From assembly GCF_007997015.1 (NCBI RefSeq), contig NZ_VOSM01000003.1:186001-250000 (forward strand): a stretch of 64,000 bases of DNA, written 5' to 3'. Source of the stretch: Lujinxingia vulgaris. Its GTDB lineage: Bacteria > Myxococcota_A > Bradymonadia > Bradymonadales > Bradymonadaceae. This document shows positions 37,721 through 47,900 of the stretch, one piece after another. Every line of letters begins with the position of its first letter. Within the stretch, counting starts at the first letter, position 1. Made by a program: the position numbers and the translations under genes. The notes below the pieces were generated by a model. That model saw only the letters and a program-made list of their open reading frames with translations, did not search any database and had not been told where the DNA came from.

Positions 37721-40594
37721 TCAACGGTTGGATTTTTCGTCGGATAGTCGCCGTTTTTCGCGCTCATCGAGGGCGTCGCGGAACTCCTGGATGTCGTCGC
37801 CGGCGTCGTCGATGGCCACGCGCGCCTGGATCTGAGCCAGCGTGTCGCGAAGCTGGGGGCGGAGCGGGCGCGGCAGGGTGGTGGCGAGCTCCTGGAGCTC
37901 TTCCACGAGCGTGGGGTCGGCGAAGAAGGCCAGCGCCTGCAGGGCGGCGATGCGCAGATCTTCGGGGGCCTCATCATCGACGACGAAGGCCAGGAGGTTG
38001 GCCCGGCCTTCCGCCGATCGACGCGTGCCCATCGCGTTGAGCGCCTGGCGCCGCAGCTCGCCGGCAAGGGAGGGATCTTCGGTGAAGGTCGCCGCGACGG
38101 TGGGGTGGGTGCCGCGGGCGATGTTCAGAAGTTCGGCGTCGATGTCGGGACCGTCGTGCATGCCGAGCATGCTCACCAGCTGGCGCAGCACCGAGGCGCG
38201 CAGGCCCGGAACGGCCATCGCCTGGTCAATGGCCTGGCGCGAGACGGGCCGGCGGTGGTGGCGAAGGGCGCGTAACGCCACCGGCACCCGCTCCCCGTTG
38301 GGGTGTTCGACGAGCAGGCGCTCCAGGTAGGGGAGCGCCTCGGGGTGGGCGGAGGCGGCCAGCACATCGAGCCCGCGATGAAGGCCGGTGTGCCAGCGCT
38401 CGCGCTCGACGTAGTCGATGATTTCCGGAGTGGAAGGCGCGGCATCGTCGCGGGCGCCCAAGGCCCCGATGGCGGCGATGCGCACGTCTGGCGAGTTGTC
38501 TTGGAGTGCGCCGGTCAGCGCCTGACGGGCCTCATCGCCGGGGTAGCGGGTCAGGGCGCCGGCGGCCGCAGCTCGAATAAGGGGATCGGGATCCTCGACC
38601 AGAAGATCGCTTAGATGCTCGACGCCCTCGGGGTGCAGGAAGTAGCCGAGGGCCTCAATGGCCCGCAGGCGGTGGCGTCGAACCTGGCTGGTGCGCGCCA
38701 GATCGAGGAGGGCGTCGACGTCCTCCAGCTCGCCAGTCTCATGGGCGAAATCGCGCCGGGCGATCAGGCCGATGGCCTGCAGCGTGTCTTCGGTGGTCGG
38801 GGAGTCTGGCGAGACCTGCGCCGCATCGATCAGGCGGGGGAGCATCGCCACGCCGCCGGCGGCCACCGCGCGCACGCGCTCATTGCGGAGCCGGTCAGGG
38901 CCCTGGCCAAAGGTGTCAATGAGCCGCCCGAGCTGGATCAGGGAGCCGAGCCTGCCGATCAGCCGCACCGCGTCGACGTATTTACGTTCGGTGGGGTCGA
39001 GCTGGTCGAGGAGATCGAGGAGCGGGTCGGCCGCGCGCGCGCCGTGGGCGGCGATGGCGCGCTGGGTGGCGCGGTAGTCGGGGGCGTCGGTGTGCACGCG
39101 CTTCAGATGCGCCATCAGCGTGGGGACAGCCTCGTCGGACGGGAGGCTCGCGAGCATGGGCACCGCGCGGTCGCGGGCGGTGGGGTCGTCGCCGCGCAGG
39201 ACCTCATCGACGGCGGTGATGGTCGCCGAGGGAATGCGCGTGGTCATGCGCGATAGCTGGTCGCGGCGCGGGGCCTGGGGCTCCAGGACGACCTCGTGGA
39301 CGATGCGGCGGGCGGTCTCGTCTTCGGTGGGGGCGTCGACCGTTGAGGTCAGCGTGAGCTCGGAGATGGCCACCGAGCGCCCCAGGCGGCGGCGCTCAGC
39401 CTCCGGGGCCTCGGCCATCGCGCCGGGCTGCGAGTCCAGGATCATCGCCGAGAGGCAGTTCGTGTAGACCGGCTCGGGAAAGGTCACGGTGAGCCCGCCG
39501 GATTCAAAGAGGTCGTCTGTAGATACGTCGGGAAGCGCGACGCGGAAGCGCAGCCCATCGCTCAGCCCGATGAGCAGCTCGGTGGGGCGGGCGTAGCTCT
39601 CGAAGTGGTCGCGGGAGCGGCCGTGGCCGGGGAAGATGTGCAGGCCCCGGATGGGCACGGCGGTGGTGACGTTGGCGCTGACGTATTCGCCCACTCCGCC
39701 CTCGCCAGAGCCTTCGATCCACGCCGTCTTAAGGTCGGCGTCGCCCAGCGAGATGGGACGCGCCGGGAGGCCGCCGACGGGCGCGCCGCGCACATCACTG
39801 CTGGCCAGCGCCCAGCTGAAGATATTGGCGGTCAGCGGTATCCGGTAGGCGCGCTCGGGGAGCGTCGCCTCCAGATCGATGGCCTGCTCAAGCTGCAGAT
39901 CGATGCGGTCGCCGGCGACAAAGCGCCCCTGGTCGGGATCGAAGATCTCAAAGCCGCGATCTTCTTCTTTTTGAAGTCCGCAAAACGAAGGGCCGCGAGT
40001 TCTGTCGGCGCGTACCAGCGTGGTGGTGTCGGGGGCGTCCTCTGGCGAGAGCTGTCGAAACCCGAGCGAGGCGCCGCCATCGAGACGGGTGTATTCACCG
40101 CGGCCGATCACGCCGCAGCTCCAGCCGGTGGAGCTGTTGGCGCGATCGACCCACATCGCCACCTGGTAGACCGGCGGATCGAGGGGGCCGCGCTGGTAGT
40201 CGGCGCGGGCCTCCAGGATGATCGCGTGACCGGTCGAGGTGAGTTTTCGGCTCTGGATCTCGAAGATGTAGAAGTTCTGGCCGACCTCCCGGGGGAAGGT
40301 CGTGCGGCAGATCGCGGAGGTGCGCCCGGGGCCCCCGGCCAGCTCCACGTTCCAGATACGTTCGTCGGCGTCGGCGCGCTGGTAGATGTTGAGCTGCAGC
40401 GCGGGTCGACGCCGCTCCAGCTCGATGGTCTCGCTGTGGCGCTCGATGCGCTCGGGGGCGCTGATCTGCGCGCTCACGGGCTGTGCGCCCAGCGCGATGA
40501 GCGCGCTCGTCAGGAGCGCGCTTGCTGCGGGGGCGCCGCGCAATATCGGCAGAACTCGGAGAGGGGAGGGCGCGCCAGAGGGCGACGTGAACAT
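37721..40594 (-). CDS. Large secreted HEAT-repeat protein
   Basis: A 957-residue exported protein: signal peptide with hydrophobic SALLTSALIALGAQPVSA, cleavage near residue 42. The first half (~45-450) is beta-rich with no family I recognise; part of it (TPRERA segment DLKTAWIEGSGEGGVGEYVSANVT) resembles a discoidin-like adhesive fold. The second half (~450-930) is a chain of HEAT/PBS-lyase-like repeats (LSDLLVEDPDPLIRAAAAGALTRYP; LTGALQDNSPDVRIAAIGALGARDD). The tail is charged. Likely a periplasmic or surface protein-binding scaffold. It diverges from maf. Confidence 0.85.
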   Translation of the reverse strand: MFTSPSGAPSPLRVLPILRGAPAASALLTSALIALGAQPVSAQISAPERIERHSETIELERRRPALQLNIYQRADADERIWNVELAGGPGRTSAICRTTFPREVGQNFYIFEIQSRKLTSTGHAIILEARADYQRGPLDPPVYQVAMWVDRANSSTGWSCGVIGRGEYTRLDGGASLGFRQLSPEDAPDTTTLVRADRTRGPSFCGLQKEEDRGFEIFDPDQGRFVAGDRIDLQLEQAIDLEATLPERAYRIPLTANIFSWALASSDVRGAPVGGLPARPISLGDADLKTAWIEGSGEGGVGEYVSANVTTAVPIRGLHIFPGHGRSRDHFESYARPTELLIGLSDGLRFRVALPDVSTDDLFESGGLTVTFPEPVYTNCLSAMILDSQPGAMAEAPEAERRRLGRSVAISELTLTSTVDAPTEDETARRIVHEVVLEPQAPRRDQLSRMTTRIPSATITAVDEVLRGDDPTARDRAVPMLASLPSDEAVPTLMAHLKRVHTDAPDYRATQRAIAAHGARAADPLLDLLDQLDPTERKYVDAVRLIGRLGSLIQLGRLIDTFGQGPDRLRNERVRAVAAGGVAMLPRLIDAAQVSPDSPTTEDTLQAIGLIARRDFAHETGELEDVDALLDLARTSQVRRHRLRAIEALGYFLHPEGVEHLSDLLVEDPDPLIRAAAAGALTRYPGDEARQALTGALQDNSPDVRIAAIGALGARDDAAPSTPEIIDYVERERWHTGLHRGLDVLAASAHPEALPYLERLLVEHPNGERVPVALRALRHHRRPVSRQAIDQAMAVPGLRASVLRQLVSMLGMHDGPDIDAELLNIARGTHPTVAATFTEDPSLAGELRRQALNAMGTRRSAEGRANLLAFVVDDEAPEDLRIAALQALAFFADPTLVEELQELATTLPRPLRPQLRDTLAQIQARVAIDDAGDDIQEFRDALDEREKRRLSDEKSNR

Positions 40595-40640
40595 GAACGA
40601 TCCGTGGCTTGGGTGCTCGCGCCGGGGGGCCGGCGATTTT

Positions 40641-40669
40641 TTGACACCCCGCCGGGGCGCTCTTACCGT
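40641..40669 (+). promoter_or_regulatory. Possible promoter of the maf-yggS-proC-divIVA cluster
   Basis: Perfect TTGACA (40641-40646), 17-base spacer, then TACCGT (40664-40669), a weak -10; 38 bases before the maf ATG. Confidence 0.5.
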
Positions 40670-40706
40670 CGGGGCGGAGTTGGTTTACGCGTTATCAGGA
40701 CGTCGC

Positions 40707-41345
40707 ATGGACATCATCACCAAAAGTTCTCCCCGGGTCGTGCTCGCCAGTGGCTCTCCTCGCCGCCTGGAGCTGATGCAGCGCCTGGGCTTTGAGCCGC
40801 TTGTTTACAAGAGCGACATCGAAGAGGTGCCCCGCGCCGGGGAGTCGCCCGAAGCATATACTCTGCGACTCGCCAGGGAAAAGGGCGAGGCTGTGGCCGA
40901 TGCGCTGGCCGGCGACAGTGAGCTTCCCGGGTGGGTGCTCTCGGCGGATACCATCGTGGTGTTGGATGGCGAGATCCTGGAGAAACCTGCCGATGAGGCC
41001 GACGCCCGCGCGATGCTCGCCAGGCTGGCCGGCAACACACACGAGGTCATCACCGCCTACTGCTGGACCTGGCGCGCGCCGGGGCAGCCCGCTGATGCGC
41101 GCGTCTCAAAGGCCGTCGCGGTGCGCGCTGACGTGTGGATGCGCGAGCTCACCGAGGATCATATCCGTCGCTACGCCGCCAGTGGCGAGCCGATGGATAA
41201 GGCCGGAAGCTACGGCATTCAGGATCTGGGTAGCACGCTGGTGCGACGCATTGAGGGCTCCTACTTCTGCGTGGTGGGCCTGCCGGTCTGCGAGGTTGTG
41301 GAGACGCTGGAGGAGCTCGGTGGCATCCAGGGGTTCCCGCTATGA
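40707..41345 (+). CDS. maf: Maf-like nucleotide pyrophosphatase
   Basis: A 212-residue Maf/HAM1-fold house-cleaning pyrophosphatase, which hydrolyses non-canonical or modified NTPs. Starts VVLASGSPRRLELMQRLGF, then SADTIVVLDG (catalytic Asp), the RLAGNTHEVITAY segment and GSYGIQDLGSTLVRRIEGSYFCVVGLP. ATG 40707 has an AGGA site; the frame extends upstream through the divergent promoter region and is not used. Its stop overlaps the yggS ATG (ATGA), so the two are coupled. Confidence 0.96.
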   Translation: MDIITKSSPRVVLASGSPRRLELMQRLGFEPLVYKSDIEEVPRAGESPEAYTLRLAREKGEAVADALAGDSELPGWVLSADTIVVLDGEILEKPADEADARAMLARLAGNTHEVITAYCWTWRAPGQPADARVSKAVAVRADVWMRELTEDHIRRYAASGEPMDKAGSYGIQDLGSTLVRRIEGSYFCVVGLPVCEVVETLEELGGIQGFPL

Positions 41346-42070
41346 GTGCTTCCTCTGACATCGATGTTGATGTGCTGAAGTCGCGTCTTGAGGAGGTGGA
41401 GGCCCGCATCGTCGCGGCTTGCGAGCGGGCGGGGCGCCGGCGAGATGAGGTTACGCTCATCGCCGTAAGCAAGACCCACCCGATCGAGGCGATTGAGGCG
41501 CTGGCGGAGCTGGGTGTGCGTGATTTTGGCGAGTCCTACGTGCAGGAGTGGCAGGAGAAGGCCGCGGAGCTCGAAGAGAGCGTGCGCTGGCACTTCATCG
41601 GCGGGCTGCAGTCCAACAAGGCGCGTTTTGTGGCCGGGGAGGTCGCGCTGATTCATTCGGTCGACCGCAAAAGCCTCGTCAAAGCGCTGGCGCGCCGCTC
41701 GGATTCGACGGTCGACGTGCTTCTGCAGGTCAACATCAGTGGCGAGGAGAGCAAGGGTGGGGTGGAGCCCGCTGATCTCAACGACTTTTATGCCAACGTG
41801 GTCGCCCGGCCCGAGCTGCGGGTACGCGGGGTGATGGGCATGGCGCCTTATGCCGACGATCCGGAGGAGGCGCGCCCCTATTTTCGGCGGCTGCGTGAGC
41901 TTTTTGAGGGCCTGGTCGCCTACGCGCAGGAACACGCCCCGGAGCGCGCCGGGGATCTTCGGGAGATCTCGATGGGCATGTCCGGGGATTTTGAAGTCGC
42001 AATTGAAGAAGGTGCCACATTGATTCGCGTGGGCAGCGCGCTCTTTGGAGAGAGGAATTACGATGCATGA
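41342..42070 (+). CDS. yggS: YggS-family PLP homeostasis protein
   Basis: A 242-residue fold-III PLP-binding protein (PLPBP/YggS) that buffers pyridoxal phosphate. PLP lysine in LIAVSKTHP, then WHFIGGLQSNKARF, SVDRKSL, QVNISGEESKGG and the phosphate-binding MGMSGDFEVAIEEGATLIRVGSALFG. Overlaps maf by 4 bases and proC by 8. The order yggS-proC-divIVA is widely conserved near division genes. Confidence 0.97.
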   Translation: MSASSDIDVDVLKSRLEEVEARIVAACERAGRRRDEVTLIAVSKTHPIEAIEALAELGVRDFGESYVQEWQEKAAELEESVRWHFIGGLQSNKARFVAGEVALIHSVDRKSLVKALARRSDSTVDVLLQVNISGEESKGGVEPADLNDFYANVVARPELRVRGVMGMAPYADDPEEARPYFRRLRELFEGLVAYAQEHAPERAGDLREISMGMSGDFEVAIEEGATLIRVGSALFGERNYDA

Positions 42071-43034
42071 GCCCGATGAAACACCGGAAGCAGCGGCTTC
42101 GGCCGACACCGAAAAGCTCGTGGTGCCTGCGCTTTCCGACGATGATGCGCCGACCTTTGATGCGCGCCTGAACGACTATCTCGTGATCCTGATCGGCTGC
42201 GGGAAGATGGGGCGGGCGCTGGCCGAGGGATGGATCGACAGCGGCGCGCTCGACCCGCGTCGCCTGGTCTGCCTGGATGCGCATGAGAAGACGGCTCAGG
42301 ACCTGGCCGACGACTTAAACGCGCGTGAGGCCATCCCGGAGGTGGAGCTTGATGAGAACGACAAGCCCATCCGGCGCCCGCGCCTTTATATGGTGGCAGT
42401 TAAGCCCGGTGATGTGCGCGCGGTGCTCGAGGCGCGTCAGGAGGAGTTCACCGATGAAGACACGATCATCTCGATCGCTGCCGGCGTGAAGATCGCGTCG
42501 ATGCGCCGCTACGCCGGGCCGCTCGCCGGAATGGCGCGCGCGATGCCGAATACGCCGGCGCTGGTCGGCGCGGGGGTCACCGGTGTGATGGGCGACGGCA
42601 CCGTCGATATGGCCGCGATCGGAGCGCTCTTTGAGGCGGTCGGAAAGGTCGTGCGCATCAAAGACGAAGATCATTTTCACGCGCTCACCGCCATCAGTGG
42701 CAGCGGTCCGGCGTATATCTTTACGGCGGTGGAGGCGCTGGCCGACGGCGGCGTCTTTATGGGCCTTGATCGCAAGACCGCCATCGAGCTTGCCAGCGCG
42801 GTAATGGAAGGGGCGGCGCGGTTGGCCCAGGAGCGAAGCTACGTGCACACCGCCGAGCTCAAAGATCAGGTGGCGAGCCCGGGGGGCACGACCATCGCGG
42901 CGCTCGTCGCGTTGGAGGAGCACGGCTTTCGCCACGCGCTGATCCGCGCGGTGGAGGCCGCCGCCCGCCGCAGCGCCGAGCTCAGCGAAGAGGTCTCGGA
43001 GCGACGCATCGAAGAGGAAGGGCCCATCGGATAG
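42063..43034 (+). CDS. proC: Pyrroline-5-carboxylate reductase
   Basis: A 323-residue enzyme for the last step of proline synthesis (P5C plus NAD(P)H). Rossmann start VILIGCGKMGRALAEGW, VKPGDV, SIAAGVKI, RAMPNTPALVGAGVTG and C-terminal ALTAISGSGPAYIF plus DQVASPGGTTIAAL. About 45 extra N-terminal residues, acidic and probably disordered, precede the fold; the start with AGGA at spacing seven is well supported. It overlaps yggS by 8 bases. Confidence 0.97.
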   Translation: MHEPDETPEAAASADTEKLVVPALSDDDAPTFDARLNDYLVILIGCGKMGRALAEGWIDSGALDPRRLVCLDAHEKTAQDLADDLNAREAIPEVELDENDKPIRRPRLYMVAVKPGDVRAVLEARQEEFTDEDTIISIAAGVKIASMRRYAGPLAGMARAMPNTPALVGAGVTGVMGDGTVDMAAIGALFEAVGKVVRIKDEDHFHALTAISGSGPAYIFTAVEALADGGVFMGLDRKTAIELASAVMEGAARLAQERSYVHTAELKDQVASPGGTTIAALVALEEHGFRHALIRAVEAAARRSAELSEEVSERRIEEEGPIG

Positions 43035-43100
43035 ATGGTTTTTGCACCACCCCACGGGAGCAGGGCAGCACCCACGTCAACGCCATGGATGAGGTAGAAG

Positions 43101-43742
43101 ATGTTCAAGTTCAGCGCCGATGATATCGCCAATCAGTCGTTTCAGTCGAAGTTCCGGGGCTACGACGCCGACCAGGTTCACGAGTTTCTGGAGGGGCTTG
43201 CCCGCGAGTGGCGCCAGGTCCAGGACGCGGTGCGGCGGATGCAGGATGAGCTCGACGAGCAGACCCGCGAGCTGCGCGACTACCGCCGCCGTGAGCGCAG
43301 CCTGGTCGAAGCCCTGGAGATGGCCCGGCAGGTCGCCGAGGAGATCCGCCATCAGGCCGATCGCGACGCCGAGCTCGTGCTGGCCGAGACCGAGCTCAAA
43401 GCCGAGCGCATGCTCACGCGTGCCGAGCAGAAGGTCGGGCAGCTGCGCTCGGAGATGCTGGAGCTGCATCAGCATCGGGTGCGTTTTCAGAGCGAGCTCA
43501 AGCATATGGTCGAGAGCTATGGCTCGATGATCGCGCATTTTGAGAAGCGCGCCGAAGGCGTGGAGGTGCTCCCGCCCATCCCCGGTCACGCGCCCAGCCC
43601 GGTCTCGCCACGCACTGAGGAGAGCGCGCAGGCGGCTGAGAGTGATGAGAGCGAAGAGGTCGACGACGACGCGCTGGTCGATGAGCGCCCGCGCCGTCAT
43701 ACCTCGCCAGGGATGATCGCCGGCTCCTCGACCTCGCATTGA
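43101..43742 (+). CDS. DivIVA-domain protein
   Basis: A 213-residue protein beginning with the DivIVA membrane-curvature domain (FSADDIANQSFQSKFRGYDADQVHEFLEGLA), then a long coiled coil (~30-160) and an acidic, Pro-containing tail. DivIVA marks poles and division sites and is typical of Gram-positive bacteria, but it also occurs beside yggS-proC in delta-lineage genomes, as here. GAGG site before ATG. It probably localises at curved membrane and recruits partners; its role in this organism is inferred. Confidence 0.9.
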   Translation: MFKFSADDIANQSFQSKFRGYDADQVHEFLEGLAREWRQVQDAVRRMQDELDEQTRELRDYRRRERSLVEALEMARQVAEEIRHQADRDAELVLAETELKAERMLTRAEQKVGQLRSEMLELHQHRVRFQSELKHMVESYGSMIAHFEKRAEGVEVLPPIPGHAPSPVSPRTEESAQAAESDESEEVDDDALVDERPRRHTSPGMIAGSSTSH

Positions 43743-43808
43743 GGTGGGAAGGGTAGGGCCGCAAGAGATCGTTTGGTGGTTGGGCCGATGTGCGTACCTC
43801 TTGGTGCG

Positions 43809-43837
43809 GCGCGTCGCGCAATGATTGCGTGACGCGC
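43809..43837. repeat. 29-bp near-perfect palindrome
   Basis: Arms 43809-43822 (GCGCGTCGCGCAAT) and 43824-43837 are complementary at 13 of 14 positions around one base. It sits ~30 bases upstream of the metallopeptidase start. With almost no loop and no T-tract it resembles an operator or cruciform more than a terminator. Confidence 0.7.
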
Positions 43838-43865
43838 GCCCACCCCTGTGATCTTCGAGGTCGAT

Positions 43866-44846
43866 GTGAAGTTGTTGCGCGCCACCCTTGTTGCGATCCT
43901 TGTCTCCGCACTCACGATCTTCAGCGCGCCGGCCCGGGCCGAGGTGATGCCCGGGCTTATCAGCCGACCCGGCGCGGAGGTCGCGCTGACCTACTATTAT
44001 CCCGAGCGTTTTGAACCGGCGATTGCCCAGCTCGACGCCGAGGCCACCGAGGTGGTTGAGGCGCTGGAGCGCCGTCTGGGAGTCGATGCGCTCGACGGCG
44101 TTGACGTCTACCTGCTGCACGACATGAACACCTATTTTGAGTGGAAGGGCGCCGACTACCGCCCGTCGAGCTGGGCGGTGGGGCTTTCGTTGAGTGACCG
44201 CTCCACGGTGCTGGTCAAGCACGGGGTGGGGTCGGCGGCGGAGCCGGTCGATATCCGCAAAACCTTCATTCATGAGCTTGCGCACGTGGCGGTCGACCGC
44301 GCTCGCGGCGGACATCATGTGCCCCGGTGGTTCAACGAGGGCTTTGCCGTACTTCACGCTGAGGAGTGGACGCCCGAGCGCAGCGATACGCTGACGCGCG
44401 CGGCATCGACGGGCAGCGTGATGGCGTTTTCGGCCCTGGACCGCTACTTCCCGCCGCACCACCAGTCGGTGTCGTTGGCCTACGCGCAGAGCTTTCATTT
44501 TGTGCGTCACCTGGAGCAGCGCTTCGGCGAGGACTTTTTTGCTGAGGTGATGGCCCAGGTGCGGGCGGGTACGCCTTTTGAGGAGGCGGTGCATAAGAGC
44601 AGCGGAAGCACCTTGAGCGCGCTGGAGACGCAGTGGCGAAACGATCTGGAGGAGGGCGCCTCCTTCTGGGCGATCCTGGGCGATGCCAACGGTCTTTTTT
44701 TTGGCGCCTCCTTTCTTTTCCTTGTAGCGTTCGTGGTGCGCGTGATGCGTAAGCGCCGCCAGGCGCAAGCGATGGTCGATGATGACGACCCCGGGCCGTG
44801 GGATTACGACCCGGAGCTTTACCCCTTGCCTGGCCAGGATCGCTGA
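43866..44846 (+). CDS. Membrane-anchored Peptidase-MA-like metallopeptidase
   Basis: A 326-residue exported zinc peptidase. Signal peptide MKLLRATLVAILVSALTIFSAPARA, zinc motif HELAHVAVD with downstream WFNEGFA supplying the third ligand Glu (gluzincin type), and a C-terminal membrane helix (LFFGASFLFLVAFVVRVM) followed by a basic then acidic cytoplasmic tail. The catalytic domain would therefore face the periplasm. GTG 43866 has a GAGG site at spacing five; the in-frame GTG at 43848 would spoil the signal peptide. The giant TPR gene follows 79 bases on. Confidence 0.9.
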   Translation: MKLLRATLVAILVSALTIFSAPARAEVMPGLISRPGAEVALTYYYPERFEPAIAQLDAEATEVVEALERRLGVDALDGVDVYLLHDMNTYFEWKGADYRPSSWAVGLSLSDRSTVLVKHGVGSAAEPVDIRKTFIHELAHVAVDRARGGHHVPRWFNEGFAVLHAEEWTPERSDTLTRAASTGSVMAFSALDRYFPPHHQSVSLAYAQSFHFVRHLEQRFGEDFFAEVMAQVRAGTPFEEAVHKSSGSTLSALETQWRNDLEEGASFWAILGDANGLFFGASFLFLVAFVVRVMRKRRQAQAMVDDDDPGPWDYDPELYPLPGQDR

Positions 44847-44925
44847 CGTCGCGTCGCGCCGGCTGCCACGGATGGCAGCATACGCAGGCATCGACACGAA
44901 CGACGATTGCAGCCAGGAGCTAAGG

Positions 44926-47900
44926 ATGGCTCAGAGCATCTCCGACGTATTCTCTCGCGCCCATGACAGCGACCGAACGCAGCGGCGGACCGCGCGCTTT
45001 GTCGCGCCGAAGTCCGATGAGGCGCCGCCGAGCGCGGCGCAGACCCCGACGCTCAACTTAAGCGCTGGCGAGGCCGATGAGGCGCGCCGCGCGGCGTTTC
45101 GGCCGCGCGAGAGCGTGGCGCTTCGACGCGATGTGCTCGAAGCCTTTGTAGCCGCCTCGCTGGCCGATCGCGCCCATGTGGCTGAAGATGACGCGGAGGT
45201 CGCGCGCCGCCACATCGAGGTGGCCCGCGCCTGTGAGGCGCTTGGTGATTTTGAGCGCGCGCTTGAGATGCTGCGTTGCGCGGGCATCCATGAGGTGATG
45301 ACCTGGGAGGTCGCACACCTGGTGCGCCGCCTTCGCCGCGCGCTGGGCGACGATGACGCCGTGATCGACGCGCTGGAGCGCGCGCTGGCGCTGCGCGACC
45401 AGCCCTCCTGGGCACCGACCTATGTGGAGCTTGAGTTGGCCACCACGCGCTGGATGCGCGGTGGAAGCCCCGATGAGGTGCTGCGCGGCTGCGATCGTGC
45501 CGCCGACGAGCGCGAGGGGCGCGCCTGCCTCGACATCTTCGCGGCGCTCTGGGCGCTGCACCTTCGCTGCGACGCGCTGCTGGAGCGTGGCGAGTTTGAG
45601 GAGGCACTCTCTGCGCTGGAAGAAGCCGCGCGCCTGCCGGAGCTTTCGGTCGACATTCGCCAGGCGCTGGAGTCTCGCCGGGCGGTGTGGCTGCACGTGT
45701 TCGGGCGTCATGACGAAGCCCGCGACCTACTCAACGATCTGGCCAACCAGGGCCAACTTCCCGGCGATCTTGACGATCTGCTGGTGAGCCTGTGTTTTGA
45801 ATCTGGCGAGGTGGGCCGCGCCTTCGGCGTGCTGCGTCGCTCGGCGCGTCAGGAGCTGCGCCAGGGCGTGCACGCGGTGCCGCTGGCGATGTTGCACCTG
45901 ACTGCCTCCGATCATCCCGCCGCTGCCCGCGACGTGTTGCGCCAGGGCACCGAGCGCGATGACGACTGGACGCTCCTGCGCCTGCGTGAGCATCTTTTGG
46001 AAAGTGAACCCGAAGCGCAGGGTGGGGGAGGCTCCGAGCTGATCGACGTGCTCAACCGTCGCCTGGAAGGCCCGCTCTCGGTGAGCGAGCGTGTGAGCAC
46101 GCTGACGCGCCTCGGTCGTCTCTATGAGGTTGAAGCCGGGCTTGCCGAGGCAGCCGCTGAGGTCTACCGCGAGGCGCTCAGCTACGACCCTCGCCATGTG
46201 CCCGCGCTGCGCGCGCTGGGCCGTCTCTATACCCGCCGCGAGAACTGGCGCGGGCTTGCCGACCTCTACGAGCGCGAGATCACCTCGGCGGACTCTGCGG
46301 CCGGCGCCTGGCGTCGTCATTTCCAGCTGGCCGAGGTGTACGAACATCGCCTCGAGCGCGATGAGCGCGCCCTGGAGCACTACCTGCTGGTGCTGGAGGT
46401 GCGCCCCAATTACCTGCCTGCGCTTAAGAGCGCCGCGCGTATCTTGAGCCGACTGGAGCGCTGGACGCAGCTTGCCGACCTCTTCCTGGGCCTTGTGGAA
46501 GTGGCGCCCTCGCGCCGCCAGAAGCTCTACCTGCTCGATAAGGTCGCCGAGGTGGCCGAGCAGCAGCTCAAGAACTACGAGGTCGCCATCGGCGCCTGGC
46601 TGGAGATCCTCGCCATCGACGAGACCAACCCCCGCTGTTTTGCAGCGCTGGGGCGTCTGTACGCGCGCACCCACCGCTGGGAAGACCTCATTGCGCTCAA
46701 CGAGCGTGAGATCGCGCTGATCGACGATCCGGAAGAGGTCGCTGCGACCTGGCTTCGCAACGCCGAGGTGGCTGAGCAGCAGCTCGATGACGTGGTGCGC
46801 GCCGAGCGTTATTACCGCCGCGCCCTGGAGGTGCTCCCCGACTTTTTGCCCGCCCTCGAAGCGCTGGGACGCATTTATATGCGCGGCTCGCGCTGGGATG
46901 AGATCGTGCAGATGACCGGTCGTGAGCTGCACACCATCACCGACCCGCGCGCCGCCGCCCGTCAGCTGGGAGCGCTGGCCGAACTTCTGGAGACTCGCCT
47001 GGAGCGCCGCGATGAGGCTGTGGCCATCTATGAGCAGCTCCTGGCGATGAACCCGAACGACAGCCACGTGTTCAACGCGCTGAGCCGGCTCTACCGCCAG
47101 AGTGGGGCGTGGACCTCGCTGGAGGCGCTGCTGCTCAACCGCCTGGCCTACATCACCGGCGCCGCCGAGCTCGCCGCGGGGTGGGGCGAGCTTGCGATGA
47201 TCGCGGAGTGGCGCCTGAACAACGCGCAGGATGCCTGCGCGCGCTACCTGGAGGCGCTGCAGGTCGAGCCCACCAACACCCACTGGTTGGGCGGGGTGGC
47301 GCGTACCTGGAAGCGCGCCGGTCATGCTCCGGACGCCATCGCCGATCAGCTCGAAGATCTTTTGATGCACGCGACCGAAGCCACGCTTCGCGACCGCTAC
47401 TTCATGGTGATCGCGCGTCTTCGTGAGCGCGCCGAAGTCTCACCCGACGCCAGCCGGGCCTACCGCGCCCATGGCGCGGCCGACAGCCTGGAGAACCAGA
47501 TCGTGCTGCGCGTGGCGATGGCCTGTGCGGCTGAGCGCGCCGAGCTTGCTCAGGCGCGGGTGCGACTTCCGCACCACCCCCTGCAGGCGCTGGTGGCCAT
47601 GGGCCGCCACAACCTCAACGCCTGGGAACGCGACGCTCTGGCCGGCCATGAGTTTGAGATGTTGCCCTCGGCGGCGCGCGCCTTCCTCAGCCAGGAGATC
47701 GAGCTGACAAGCGCGGCGGCGGCCACCAACCTCTCGGGGCTGAGCGCCGATCTGGTCGCGGTGCTCAACGGCAGCGAGATCTTTGCGCAGAATCCCGGCG
47801 ATTCGATGTCGGCCGCCGAGCAGCGCCTGCGCGCCTTGCAGGCGCGCAGGCTTCAGGAGCACGCCCGCTACCTGTCGTGGACGACGCTTGAGGCCGACAC

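Noticed and set aside
44862-44879. GCTGCCA-CGGA-TGGCAGC hairpin as a terminator
   Set aside because: 7-bp stem without T-tract, directly before the TPR gene; likely incidental or a leader hairpin.
45727-47370. 547-codon minus-strand frame inside the giant TPR gene
   Set aside because: Shadow frame; the TPR frame has clear repeats and a ribosome site.
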